From positions 868,001 through 932,000 of the forward strand of contig OZ025816.1 in NCBI GenBank assembly GCA_964019425.1: a DNA stretch of 64,000 nt, written 5' to 3'. The notes below the pieces were generated by a model. The model was not told the DNA's origin. It saw nothing but the letters and a program-made list of their open reading frames with translations, and made no database searches. The translations under genes and the position numbers were made by a program. Shown one piece after another: positions 32,780 through 44,042 of the stretch (position 1 is the first letter of the stretch; the number at the start of each line of letters is the position of its first letter). The stretch comes from Flectonema sp. DT1601. Taxonomy: Eukaryota > Euglenozoa > Diplonemea > Diplonemida > Diplonemidae.

Positions 32780-35700
32780 GCAGATATTTACATACCTTTA
32801 TTTTATATGGTGTTTACTCTGGGAACGGTTCTGAACGGTAGTAACAAAAAAAGTTTCCCCCCCTCTCAAAAAAAAAGTATCAATTTACCCCTTTTTTAAA
32901 AAAAAAAAGAAAAACCGTTTTATAAAAAAAAAAAAAAAAAAGAGAAATTAGAAAAATTTACACTTCCTGCATACCACGCCTGAATCTGATGAAGTTCCTG
33001 GTGTCAGGAAGTGGGTTATCCGTTATTATTATTCTCGGTTTTTACAATTGAATAATAATGTCACTGTTACAAGAAGCAAAAAAAAAAAAAAAAAAAAATT
33101 GAAGTATTTTTTCATGTACAAAGCCGTACTTAACATCTTTGAACAGCTTTCCGCAGTCCTCTTTTTTTTTTTTTTAAAAACTTATATTTCTCTTTATAAC
33201 TTAACAATACTCAAAAGTGATAAATTAGTGTTTTCTCCACTTACGGAGTTATGTTGAATGAGGTTGGGGGAAGCTTGAGGAAAGCTGTCCCCTAAGAATC
33301 TGAATTTTTTTTTTTCACTCCCCATTCCTGTTTTTTTTATTCGCACCTTCAATTCAAACTTTCGCTTCGGAGATAGACTGGTAGTGACTTTGACGTTCAT
33401 TTTTTTTTATTTTTTTTAATTCTTGTTCTGAAAAGTAATTATACGTGTCCGGGAACAAGCGGAAATACTGCTGTTCCCCAGATTCACACTCGCGCCTTAC
33501 AATGATCTGTTCCGGACCCAACGTCAGTGGTCGGGGGATAGCTTTCTTATTGCTAAATAGATTGCTTGTTCGGTATTTTTACAATCAGTAGTTTGGAAAA
33601 AAAAAAGAATTAAATAATCTCAACGACATCTGTTTTTCCAAATTGTCAAAAAAAAAAAAAAAAAAATACAAAATAATTTCCTATTATCTCTTCTCATTTT
33701 TCTTTTTTTTCCATTTCGTCCCTCTCTTCTTTTACAGGCTCAAGGCTTCTTTTTTTAATTTGCTTGAAAATCAGTAGCTTGTAACATCTTTTATTATGCT
33801 TCTTGTCGGTTTACTGCTCCTCATAGTGCCATCACAAGGAACAGCAGACCTAAACTTCGACTTTATCACTCAACATGCGCAGTGTCAGTGACAACGGTTG
33901 AGTTAGTGGAGCGAGAAAAAGAAAAACAAGCTGCTCTTATGCGCAAGAACGCACAAGAAAAACAGACAAAACTAAAAACCCAAAAGGGTGAGGGGGTCCT
34001 CAAAAAAATAAAAAATAAAAAAAAGAATCTTATTTCCGTATTTACCAGTTCGGGACGGATGATGTTTACGATAAAAGAATTATATTAGGAATGTTTTGGT
34101 GAGTTACGAGTTATTATATATATTATGCGAGCAAGTCTTGTTTTTTCACCTCAAAAAAAAGAGGAAATGAATGAGCTGGTCTTTCCCTCTGTAATTGAAG
34201 TACCGACATTTTATGATATGAGGATGGAGTTAAACAGTTTCGTTGTTCTCTTCACCCGCATTCCGTGTTCGGATAGTTTTCATTTAAGGGTGGCGCAAAG
34301 ATGCCAGCTTGGGGTTTTTCTTTTTTGTTATCGTAACCTAGAGAACTCGGTGCATTCCCCCCACCCATCTACCCATCCACCTCCCACCCGTTACATACAC
34401 TGATTGTTAATAGTTCTCTCCCATTGTTGAGTTACACTTCCCCTCATTCTCTCTCTATCCTCCCTGAAAGAATTAATATATTTTGTCAGTTGTATGATAC
34501 CGTTGGTGGAAACTTTTTTTTCCCCCTATCTTCCCTCGTTGAACAAAGTGGGAAACGGGGAAAGTTGTTGTTTTTTTTTTTAAATTTTTTTTTTATTTTT
34601 ATTATATTTCCTTAATGCGACAAGCTTGGTAAACTATTTTTATTTCGTTGCAGGCTTCGAAGCTTTTTGTCAAGCATTGCCAGGGTATCTTAATGAATGA
34701 CTAGGGTAAAACACTCCCCTGCTGCTGTATGTTAATTTGGGTGCTTGTGGAGCTTCACAGAGTTGCCTCTGATGACAATCTCTGCTGGCGATTAAGAGAA
34801 AGAAAATAAAAAAAGAAACAGAAAATATAAAATTCTTCAAAATAAGATTTTGTGAGAACTAAATATTCTCGTGACCTCAGCTCCCTACCACCCTGTTTTT
34901 TCTTTGCTCTTTCCCTTCCACATTTAGTTTTCTTTTTCCAATCAACCCCATTTCAGTGTTCCTGCTATTTGCAAGCTCTTCCTGTTGTGCAGGTTCATAA
35001 GCTCGCCCGGCGTAACTTTAAGAGAAATCGTTTATTGGTCGAGCTTCATCCGAGAAGAAAAAAAAGAAAGTTTTATTTTGATTTTTTTTTTTTTTTTTTC
35101 CCCCGTCGAGTTGCTGTTTGCCTCAGCGAGCGTCTGATTATTTATTTCTTATTATTGAAAGCTTTCGTCGTTCATTGGCTTCTAGACAGGGACATATTTC
35201 GAAACGGGTTGCTACCTAGATGATCGAAAGATCTTCGAAAAAAAAAAAAAAAAAAACAAGAATTTTGGAAGAAGCAGAGGGGAGAAAATAAGCATCTGGA
35301 AAAAAGAACAAACAAAAAAAAAAAAAAAACGAATGAAAAAAAAAAAGAAAAAAGCGTCTGAGCTACATGTCTTATCGTGCATAAGCAGTAAGCTCATAGA
35401 AAAGTAGTACAAAACTCGAACACAAAAACTAGTTAAAAACTTTTTTTTTTCTTATTTCACCCTTCCACCTCATCTTCTCCTCTCTCTTCAAAGAAATATG
35501 CCGGAAATAAATAAAAAGAAAAACAAAACAAAACAAGTTAATCCAAGTAACGCAACTTCTAGTAAAAGAATGACACAGGAACAGGCCAATCATTAGGTCG
35601 ACCTCCTCAACACATCCCATCCCCATTACCCAAAAAACCCACATCTATTTTTTTTTTTTTACATGTTAATTATTTTGCATAATTTCGTATAAAATTACTA

Positions 35701-35816
35701 AAAAAACATTATTTCTATTCCCTGTAGGAAATCAACAATCAAGTCAAGGTAATCAGAATATTGTGTTACTCACAGAGTACTTAATCATTTCTCTCAGCAA
35801 CACAAACCTCTAAATA
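32780..35816. other. Three-kilobase homopolymer-rich spacer
   Basis: No supportable gene on either strand. It contains many A/T-runs (for example 32925-32940, 33080-33097, 33650-33666, 35080-35099, 35239-35256) and one variant of the AGTATCAA..TTACCCC motif at 32876-32891. It ends with the acceptor ATTTCTCTCAG 19 nt before the next ATG. Confidence 0.65.
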
Positions 35817-37127
35817 ATGGTTGTTGCGACATTAATTAAATCTTCAGGAAGCGCTGTGGGGAGTGCCATCTTACTCAGCGCTGTCGGAGCGTACTGTGGA
35901 AGGTACCCGAGAGGGGCTCCAATGCTGTCACCTGAAATCCGAAAAGGAATTGGACAACTACTATTAAAGGTTCTCATTCCTCCTCTTGCTTTTTATTCCA
36001 TTGCAAGAGAGACTAGTCTGGAGGGATTAGCTGACATGTGGCCTGTCTTTATCTGGTGTATAGTTAATCTTTTTCTTAGTTGTTTGGCTGCTGCAGTTGT
36101 CGCACACTGTTTACGTCTAAAAGGATCTTTTAAAGTTGTATTCATGGCTGCTGGTACTTTTGGGAATAATGTTTCCCTTCCTCTTATTCTCTTACAAACA
36201 ATGTGTCAAGAGGATGCTATATTAAAATTGATTCCATTAAAAGAAGGCACACTAGCAACCCCAGCCGAGTGTAAAAGTTTAACGTTTGGATTAGTACTTC
36301 TATACGGAGTGCCTTGGAGACTTTGTTTGTTTGGTATCGCACTGCCGTTGATGAGGAGATGTGCTTCAGCAGAAGAAAGTACTGATAGTGAAGATACAGA
36401 AGTTGCTGTCGAATGTCAAAGTATTCATTCTGATGACGTCAGTCCAGTATCAGTTGCTACTAATACTTCCTGTAAACCTATCAACGAAGATGAAGACGGT
36501 TTGTTAGAAACTCTTACTCAAGTTTCTCAAACTGAGTTGCAGCTTCAACCAGAAGAACCTCCGTACTTTAGTTGGAATACTTTCAAAAAGGTTGCAACAG
36601 ATTTAAATGTTATTGCGTGTTTTACTGGTGTTATTGTTGGAACTATTACGCCAGTTAAGATGTTCTTAGTTGGAGACTCAAGTACTCCACCAACACTCCC
36701 AATGATTGGATCAGCTCTTGAGGCTTTAGCAGAGCCTTCTGTTACACTTGCGATGTTGTTACTTGCGTCAGCTCTTGTTCCAGAAAACGCGACTCTCAGT
36801 CAATTTACTAATCGAAAAGTATTGTATCCTTCGATTGGTATTTCTGTAACACGATTTATTATAACACCGACTTGTGGTTTTGGGATCGTCTATTTGGCAC
36901 ACAAATTCGCAGGCATGCCCGGAAGCCGAATTCAGTGGCTGGTTATACTTATGCAGTTCACTGTCCCCTCATCTAATTTAGTGGTTGTGTCAATGTCAGC
37001 TATGGGAAAGCATAAAATAGCTGCAGACATGGCCGTCGTGTATGCCGTGCAATACGCACTCTGTATTATTGCTGTCACAGCTTGGACGATAGCTGCATTG
37101 CTCATAGTTGAAGCAATGCCTGCGTAG
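35817..37127 (+). CDS. PIN/PILS-like membrane transporter (auxin efflux carrier family)
   Basis: Intact 436 residues with a 5+5 transmembrane layout: hydrophobic helices cover about residues 1-30, 45-62, 75-100 and 105-125 and the block near 145-180; a second set starts near 260. An acidic Ser/Thr/Asp-rich cytoplasmic loop (about 185-245) separates the halves. FGNNVSLPLILLQT matches the conserved GN-x2-LPL motif of the family, and FTVPSSNLVVV in the second half is the matching crossover region. PILS and related fungal proteins usually sit in the ER or plasma membrane and move small organic anions. Auxin transport in particular cannot be assumed in a protist. Confidence 0.9.
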   Translation: MVVATLIKSSGSAVGSAILLSAVGAYCGRYPRGAPMLSPEIRKGIGQLLLKVLIPPLAFYSIARETSLEGLADMWPVFIWCIVNLFLSCLAAAVVAHCLRLKGSFKVVFMAAGTFGNNVSLPLILLQTMCQEDAILKLIPLKEGTLATPAECKSLTFGLVLLYGVPWRLCLFGIALPLMRRCASAEESTDSEDTEVAVECQSIHSDDVSPVSVATNTSCKPINEDEDGLLETLTQVSQTELQLQPEEPPYFSWNTFKKVATDLNVIACFTGVIVGTITPVKMFLVGDSSTPPTLPMIGSALEALAEPSVTLAMLLLASALVPENATLSQFTNRKVLYPSIGISVTRFIITPTCGFGIVYLAHKFAGMPGSRIQWLVILMQFTVPSSNLVVVSMSAMGKHKIAADMAVVYAVQYALCIIAVTAWTIAALLIVEAMPA

Positions 37128-38854
37128 TTTTATCTCTGTAATTGTCGGCTTTAGGCCTTCATTCAATCTTGTTTTGTAATCTTTAATAGTGGAGTGGAAA
37201 AATAGTTACTTCGTTGCAACCGTTGTGGGAGATTGTCGTAACAACCCTGACCGTGTAAACCTCTAAGTTGTGTAATCACGAGCGTGCTAAGGTTTTTAAA
37301 GTTTTATTTTTTATGTCTCAGTAATCTGATGACCTCTTTTTCCGCCCTATGTGTGTAAGCAATCTCTGCATATGTTAGCCTGCGGACAAAAGTTGTCGCT
37401 TGCGGATGGTTGTTATTCACGTTATAATTATCTGTTTTTTCTTGTTTGTTTTTTTTTTCCAAACTGACGGAACGGTAAGTTCTGTTAGTTACTTCATTCC
37501 TTTCAGATAAAATCCTCGTTCTTTTTTACTTTACCCGAGGTTAGTGGTCTCACAGTTGCCCTCGTGGTCTTTTGTTGGGGCTAGCTTCCGTAGGCTCTTC
37601 AGATAAAACAGTTACGGCTTCGTGCGTATGTGTTATGTTATGTTTCAAGGTGGAATTATTTAATTTCACAAGCGTAGATATTGGATGGGTTTCAAGAAAC
37701 CATCTGATTAGAGAGCAGCAGTAATTTATAATAACATTATTTATTACACCTGCCATAGTAATCACAACTAGCTGACTACAAAGTGATTTCGATAGCAGTT
37801 GCTACTCGAGAGCATATCTTTTTCTTTGCTTTCACTAAAGTAGATCTTGCTATAGATGGGTGAGCCTTGTCGCAAGTGTGGATGTGTATTTCCTTTTTAT
37901 TCTCCCGTTTTGTTCAAGCTAAGAGTTTCTTTTTACCAAAATTCGAATCACACAAATCCTACTTTAGGTCCTGTTACGGGAAGTTATGTTATGAAATAAA
38001 TTTGTTTTCGTCCTGTTGTTCCCGCCCGGGTGAGAGGTTGCAATTTGTTATCAAGGTTAGATGATTAAAGTCAGCCTTCATAGAGTCGATAAACTGTCCC
38101 TGGTGCGGGTTATTTCGGAGCTTATGCTGTTCCTGTTACAGGGGCTTATTAGTTTTGTTTTGGTATTGTTACCCTTACGAGTATGTCGTTTGCTGTACAT
38201 CAGCTATTTTTTTTTTGTTTAACAAAATCCGTAAATTTCTTTATTCGCACCCATCACGTAACGGTGCAGCATCCTAACAAGATTAAGTCTACTTATGTTG
38301 CTGCCTCGTAGTTTGCTGTATCAGCAATGCGCAATGTAGAAGACTTCTTATTTATCTTTCTATAACAAACTAATATTTTGTTTATCATCATTTATGGTAT
38401 CATTAAGGATCTGTAAACCTATCCTAACCATCTATACCAAGAAGTCATGTTGTGTTCGTCCCGCATCTCTGATTGTTCCTTGTGATGGATTATTTCGTTG
38501 TTTGCTTGGATTCAACCATGCTCTCTTTCGTTTCCTCTTTGTTTTTGTTTGTCCCCGTGTTCTTTTCAACTTATGAAGGGACAAAAGAATGAAAATTAAC
38601 TTATATGAAATGACAAAAAAAAAGTTTTAAAGAAACAATTTATTTATTCACATTGGTATACCAGTATGAACATACTGCCTTGTCACCCTTGTGCAAGTTG
38701 AACATCTTTATTTTCTACGGAGAGTAGCTGTTCTGTTCTGTTAACATCAAGAGTCAGAGAGGTAACTGACTTTATTCTTATCATTTACTTCTCAAAACAG
38801 GTATTATTCGAGCAATGCTATAACCAGATAAAGTAATGAAATATTATACCGTCA
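37128..38854. other. Intergenic spacer upstream of the rRNA fragment
   Basis: No coding region could be supported on either strand, and no tRNA-like cloverleaf was noticed. Confidence 0.6.
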
Positions 38855-39099
38855 TGGACTGTGTGCGCCTTCAGCACGCGTAAGAGCGAGCCAATAGCAG
38901 GTCTGTGATGCTCCTAAATGTCCAAGGCTGCACGCGCACTACACTGACGCATTAAACGAGTCTGATTGGTATCCGCCAACCTATCTTGAAGAAGATGGGA
39001 AACCTTTTTAACTTGCGTCGTGATGAGGATCGATGATTGCAATTATTCTCCTTGAATGAGGAATGCCTAGTAGGCGCAAGTCATCAGCTTGCACTGATA
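38855..39099 (+). pseudogene. Fragment of 18S (small-subunit) rRNA, 3' major domain
   Basis: The stretch from about 38890 to 39099 follows the universal 18S sequence in order: AGCAGGTCTGTGATG, then GCACGCGCACTACACTGA, TTGCAATTATTC, TTGAATGAGGAATGCCTAGT and GCGCAAGTCATCAGCTTGC. Normally GATTACGTCCCTGCC would follow and lead to the mRNA-decoding helix; here it breaks off after CACTGAT into unrelated sequence. Upstream similarity fades between 38855 and 38890. About 245 nt are present, roughly an eighth of an SSU gene, with no other rRNA around, so it is almost surely a non-functional insertion. The GTAGGCGCA variant (common form GTAAGCGCA) is also what I recall from trypanosomatid SSU, which mildly supports a euglenozoan source. 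Confidence 0.88.
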
Positions 39100-39207
39100 G
39101 TGTTACTATTACTTTGGAGTTGAATTTCTTGTTCCTTAACAGGTTTTTATATTATGTGGTCATCAAAAATCTTATTTTAGAATTATTTCTTTTTGATTAA
39201 TAAAACA

Positions 39208-40182
39208 ATGTATCGTACAGGTAACCGCATGGTGCGGTATTTTAAGGAGCTTATAAGTGGACAACAACCACAAAAAGTTGAAGAAGAATGCAAATTTAGA
39301 ATAATGGAACACATAGCTGAGCTGAACCCTCCAACTACTTCAAAGAGAGAACTAACAAACATTGACTTAGTTTATCGTAAGAAGTGTAAAGTGCTAACTG
39401 ATTATGATATTGTTGTTGTGGATTTCGTTGTCGATGATATTGACTATCGCAGTTTACACTTTTACAATGAGCAGTCAACTTACAATTGTACAGTTCAGTC
39501 TCTAGTTAAAAGAAATTCTCCGTCAGCGAGCATCGAACTGGAGTATCTCCGGGGATTGTCTTATGCAATTCCCATCACCTATGTCGCGAATAACAACAGT
39601 TTTGAGAATGTAAATGCTTTAGTACTAGGATGTGGTGCTGGTGTGATTCCGAGTATACTGTCAAACATAAGTGATATAGGTATTATAGATACCCTTGAGA
39701 TTGAACCAGAAGTAATATATTGTGCTAAACAATATTTTGGTTACAAAGAAAGTTGTAAGCGAATCGTTATCAACACGGATGCTGTAAAATATGTAAAATC
39801 TGCCTCAAAAGAGTATTCAATTGTCTTTTTAGATGCGTATGAAAATTCAGAGCTCCCAGAAAGCATATCATCGGACTTAACATCTTTCTTATTAACAATT
39901 CAGAGTTCCCTTTCTTTAAATGGAATAGTCGCAGGTAATATCATCCACTACACTTCAGAGGACTTTAATTCTGAACTGTTAAAATGGAAGTCAGTATTTC
40001 CTCATGTTGTCCTTCTTCATATTAGTAACAACCAAAGTCTCATATTCGCATCGACTTCCAAAATCTTTAAAGACAATAGTGACTGCAAACATCGCATTCA
40101 ACAAGCAGTGCAAGTGATTACACAAAACGAGGAAGTACCGCTCAGCGATCAACTTATTCATAACTTTGAAGTTATTTCGTAG
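39208..40182 (+). CDS. Spermidine-synthase-fold methyltransferase-like protein (METTL13-like)
   Basis: 324 residues from the first ATG at 39208; a second ATG at 39229 follows an acceptor-like CGTACAG and may be the true start. The Rossmann signature is visible as ALVLGCGAGVIPSIL, followed by the acidic ribose-binding strand DTLEIEPEVIYCAKQYFGY and by VFLDAYE, as in polyamine synthases and the C-terminal domain of METTL13. The end pattern SLSLNGIVAGNI also matches. The N-terminal 120 residues are less typical. It probably binds S-adenosylmethionine or a decarboxylated form. Whether it makes polyamines or methylates a protein cannot be told; the METTL13-like arrangement favours methylation. Confidence 0.78.
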   Translation: MYRTGNRMVRYFKELISGQQPQKVEEECKFRIMEHIAELNPPTTSKRELTNIDLVYRKKCKVLTDYDIVVVDFVVDDIDYRSLHFYNEQSTYNCTVQSLVKRNSPSASIELEYLRGLSYAIPITYVANNNSFENVNALVLGCGAGVIPSILSNISDIGIIDTLEIEPEVIYCAKQYFGYKESCKRIVINTDAVKYVKSASKEYSIVFLDAYENSELPESISSDLTSFLLTIQSSLSLNGIVAGNIIHYTSEDFNSELLKWKSVFPHVVLLHISNNQSLIFASTSKIFKDNSDCKHRIQQAVQVITQNEEVPLSDQLIHNFEVIS

Positions 40183-40281
40183 TCGACTTGATATTTGTAG
40201 TTCTTCTTCGTAACTTTTTGAATTGTATTTCTGTTTCACTTGCTGATGTTGTTATTAATCTTATTTACTTCACCCAGTCAT

Positions 40282-42228
40282 ATGATGTTGCGTATATTAC
40301 ATGTTTTTGTAGTCGTAAGTTTGCTGCTCTCCGAAGTGTTTGCTTGTTTTAGTAATGATGCGTGTCCCGCAGTAGATCAATGCAAAACAAATTCGATGGT
40401 CTGTATTACTATATCTGTAACAGACACACCGAGTCTGACATATACAGAAACAGAGAGTAAGACTTTTACACTACCGACACCAACAGAGACCTTCACAGAA
40501 ACATTTACGAACACGATGACTGTTTCTAAGACTTTAACACTTCCAACACCAACTGACACCTTCACGATGACCAGCAGCAGATCAAAGTCGTTATCATTAA
40601 CTCCGTCTAACTCCATTAGTTTGACTCCGACATTATCAGTTTCTCTTTCTGCTACTGCTTCTATCTCTCCAACTGTTAGGAGTAAAACAAACTCATTGAC
40701 ATTGACGTTATCACTTTTAAAAGATAGATCACTCACAGGGTCTGTAACACAATTACCAACAAGAACAACTACTAACAGTAACAGTATAAGTAAGACGTTA
40801 ACTTTATCTCCTTCTCTAAGTATTAGTGTGAGTGGATCGATGACGAATTCTAAATCGATATCAATGACGGCATTGCAAACACGAACAAAGACATCAACAG
40901 AATCTGCAACTCAGACGAAGAGTACCTCCGGAACGATTTCTAACACGTTGCGAACTCGTACTGAAACAGACTCGTTGAGGACTAGAACTGAAACACAATC
41001 GATTACCGGAACTGAAACACATTCGTTGAGAACCCGCACTGAAACACAATCGATGACCCAAAGTGAAACGCTATCGTTGAGGACCCGCACTGAAACTAAA
41101 AGTGAAACACACTCCATTACGAAAACGTACTCCATTACGAAAACGCAATCGATGACGAAAACGCCTTCCCTCAGTGATACCATTTCTGCAACGAAAACAG
41201 AGTCTCTAACTAACACAATATCACTTGTCGCTGGAGTGGCCAGTAGAGCTGCGAAATCACTGAATATTGACAACCTTCCTCCTCCTATAATAGCAAAGAG
41301 AGATACCTGCAGTTGTAGTTGTGTCACTAACAATAAAGCCGACAACGTCAGGTGTAACGACCTAGACGTCGCTACATTTGCAGACCAATGTCAAAATGGA
41401 GTATGTTTGGGTACGTTGAGTGATTCAATTACTACAAAACTTGTATTTGCGCGGGTATTGGGTGACTTAACGACAGCAAATATTAATCAACTTGTAGTAG
41501 ACTTACTTCGGTTAATTGATACCTTAGTTGTTAGTAATAGGGTTGAGAGATATGTGATTAGAATATGTGGTTCTGATGCAGCTGGTGTTATTGATAGTGC
41601 TGACTGCGCTCAAGTACCAACTGTCACAAGTCGAGGTATTATTCCTTTAGTATCAACTCATACAGCTGTTGAGATACTTTCAGCAGTGACACCAGGTACA
41701 GGAACCTCCACAACAACTATATTTAATGATGGGTTTGTTGCTGGTAGTATGGTTGCTGGTTATGAATTAACTCTTCACACGTCAACTGTTAATATTGTTG
41801 ATACTCCTGTTCCACCTACAGCAACTCCTACTCCTAGCCCTGCAGTTCCAACATATGGAAGTAATATTGACCCGACTATGGTTGTGTTTCTTATTGCAGC
41901 ACCAATACTACTTTGTCTTGTTATTATTACAATATCTCATAACCATCGTAACAAGCGCGCTGTAAAGCGTGCCCGACGTGAAGTTGAAGCTGAGCGTCAG
42001 ACGGAATATGACGCCACCTACCCAGCAGGACAAACACAGGATGCGTTCATGCCAGTAGATGATGCTTTTGGTAACAATATGTCTGGAAAGCAACCAGTTG
42101 GTAGGAATCCTCTTCATGGAATAGAAATGTATAATGAGTCGGTTCCTCGTAGTGAAACAGCTTACGGTCCTGATGAGAATTTCCCTGATGAAATGTCTCC
42201 TCGTACTTGTGCTGCTGACGAATTGTAA
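40282..42228 (+). CDS. Mucin-like type I surface protein with Ser/Thr repeats
   Basis: 648 residues from ATG 40282, which follows acceptor TACTTCACCCAG by 4 nt. Residues 1-22 form a signal peptide (LRILHVFVVVSLLLSEVFA) and a short Cys-containing segment follows. Residues about 47-317 are built of alternating Ser/Thr pairs (TETES, SLTPS, LRTRTETQS), a rich target for O-linked sugars. A Cys-rich element (CSCSC) then leads into a globular extracellular domain of about 180 residues. One membrane helix (about 533-553) precedes a basic stop-transfer (RNKRAVKRARR) and a 90-residue acidic cytoplasmic tail. Proteins of this style are common on free-living euglenozoans. The ligand is unknown. Confidence 0.85.
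   Translation: MMLRILHVFVVVSLLLSEVFACFSNDACPAVDQCKTNSMVCITISVTDTPSLTYTETESKTFTLPTPTETFTETFTNTMTVSKTLTLPTPTDTFTMTSSRSKSLSLTPSNSISLTPTLSVSLSATASISPTVRSKTNSLTLTLSLLKDRSLTGSVTQLPTRTTTNSNSISKTLTLSPSLSISVSGSMTNSKSISMTALQTRTKTSTESATQTKSTSGTISNTLRTRTETDSLRTRTETQSITGTETHSLRTRTETQSMTQSETLSLRTRTETKSETHSITKTYSITKTQSMTKTPSLSDTISATKTESLTNTISLVAGVASRAAKSLNIDNLPPPIIAKRDTCSCSCVTNNKADNVRCNDLDVATFADQCQNGVCLGTLSDSITTKLVFARVLGDLTTANINQLVVDLLRLIDTLVVSNRVERYVIRICGSDAAGVIDSADCAQVPTVTSRGIIPLVSTHTAVEILSAVTPGTGTSTTTIFNDGFVAGSMVAGYELTLHTSTVNIVDTPVPPTATPTPSPAVPTYGSNIDPTMVVFLIAAPILLCLVIITISHNHRNKRAVKRARREVEAERQTEYDATYPAGQTQDAFMPVDDAFGNNMSGKQPVGRNPLHGIEMYNESVPRSETAYGPDENFPDEMSPRTCAADEL
40948..41100 (+). repeat. Tandem LRTRTET-type repeat inside the mucin-like gene
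   Basis: Four near-copies of a unit encoding LRTRTET, separated by Gln/Ser/Thr spacers (DS, QSITGTETHS, QSMTQSETLS). Similar DNA in each copy points to recent local duplication. The repetitive coding also leaves long open frames on the opposite strand. Confidence 0.85.
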
Positions 42229-43018
42229 GATTTGAATTATTTTTGGTTCACTCTTTCAGTAGTTAGTCGTCACAGTAGTTATATACGAGATGATGTGAGT
42301 AGAGGCAAACATTCACTCGACTCGGAGATCTTTTAGTACTGATCTTGGGGCTGTAGTAATGAATGAATGCTGACGATATAGTCATATTAATAGAGTTAAG
42401 GTTGACATGTAGATACTGTCTGCTTACACACTATCACACCCATCCCCATAATAGAGTTTCTGATTAGTCTTTGTATGAATATCTTACGTTCATCTCAACT
42501 GGTTTTTTTCTGTTTCGTAAATGCTTCGCCAGGGCGCTGTTCTTTTTTTTGTTTTTTTTTTTATTTGTTTGGATAATCGAGATGCTATTTTGTGACAATA
42601 GTACTTCAGAGAACAGAATGCTAATAATGATTTCATTCTTTGAGACGGTGGGCGGTTTGATCTGCTAATCTCTACCTGTATGACGCCAGTTCTTTGTACG
42701 CCTCGAAAGAAAAGACTTTTACTTTTCTATCCCAGGGTAGGGGACTCTTCGATTAGATATTACTGTATTAAGAACCCGTAGATATTGGAGGGAGGGTCAG
42801 GTCAAAGTTTGCAAAACGAACACACATTTTCTGGTTCTTATTTTGTTTCGTTAGTTTTTAAATTTCTTTTTTTTAAATTATTTTATTTTGTAATATTATT
42901 TTTCAAATACAAAATTAGAAACGTCCGCCACGCAACCTTTTTTCTGTGGAGATTTTTTTTAACACTTTTTTTTTTTCAAATTACCATACTTTTTCCTCGA
43001 CAGTGTCAATACTGAAAA
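42229..43018. other. Intergenic spacer
   Basis: No gene seen; T-rich. It ends with the acceptor TTTTTCCTCGACAG 16 nt before the next start codon. Confidence 0.65.
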
Positions 43019-44042
43019 ATGCCACCTACACGAGGAAGTGATTGGGAACAAGATCTCAAGGAAGCTGAAGACAACCTGAATACCCACGCTAAAGAATTGG
43101 TATACTTTTTTATTAACTTTTAATCCCCTTGACATCTGAGAGAGGTATCGTCAACAACAAATCAAAAACATCCAACAGGGTCGTCTGAAGACGGAATACG
43201 ATCATAACTTAAATAAATTAATTGAGAGTTATTACCCAAAAATGCGTCCATTAAAAATTCAAGTTTATCATTCTCTTCAAGTTAGGAGAATGCTTGAAAA
43301 AGAAATCAAGTGGTTAGAGCTTCTTGTTGAACACAGGGATGAGATTGGTGAGAAATTTGATGAATTAAAAGACGTTGCTGATGAAAGAAAAGAAGTAATA
43401 TCTGAAGCAGAACCGATGTTTAACACGGCTATTGAGGTCATGCAGGGACTCAAAAAAGAAGATCTCGCAGTAATGAGAAAATACGAACATCCACCACAAC
43501 TAATTCTCGAAACCATGGAAGCAGCAATGATTATAAGAGGTGATGAAAACGCTTCTTGGGAAGAAGCTAAATTCCTGCTTTGTGACACCTATTTCTTTGC
43601 ATTTTTTATTTCAAAAGCAAAATATTACGACAAGGATAGTCTCACTGATAACACACTTAAAAAGTTGTCGAAGTTCATTGTTTCTCCAGACTTTGAGCCG
43701 AACGTTGTGGCTGAGGCTTCAGTTCCATGTAGTGCAATATGTCAGTGGATTAGAGCGCTATATGAACATGGAAAACTCTGTCGAATTACTCAACCTCAGA
43801 AGCGTTCCCGAGATGAGTTAGAAACTAACTTGGGTCGTGCTAGAGATTTACTCCAAGAGAAGCAGGCTGAAACCGCAGGAGCAGAACAAAAACTCGATGC
43901 TTTTCAAAAAGAGTTTGCACAACGACGATGCGATTTAAAAGACCGCTACGACCAAACAATGAGTCCGTTACAAGAAAGATTCCTTGAGGCACATTACCTT
44001 TATGGAGAGACTTTCTGTTCGCCAGTTGCGGCAAAGACATAG
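43019..44042 (+). CDS. Stand-alone dynein heavy-chain stalk/microtubule-binding-domain-like protein
   Basis: Exons 43019-43099 and 43179-44042 give 314 residues; the 79-nt phase-0 intron ends ATCCAACAG. The chain starts with coiled coil (KTEYDHNLNKLIESY, EIKWLELLVEHRDE), then carries the sequence elements of the dynein MT-binding domain in order: a run ending MQGLKKEDLAVMRKYEHPP (dynein: LxxLxKxDIxEVKxxxxPP), LILETMEAAMII, YYDKDSLTDN, VSPDFEPNVV, ICQWIRALYE. A second coiled coil (RDELETNLGRARDLLQEKQ) would complete the stalk hairpin. There is no AAA+ ATPase sequence before or after it, so it cannot be a motor by itself. It may bind microtubules or axonemal doublets. Confidence 0.85.

Noticed and set aside
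33882-34088. Lys/Glu-rich short frame in the 3-kb spacer
   Set aside because: It begins at a non-ATG codon, and its composition follows A-rich sequence; no flanking exon could be connected.
40377-41345. Two long minus-strand open frames opposite the mucin-like gene
   Set aside because: They mirror the Ser/Thr codon repeats and have no independent signal.
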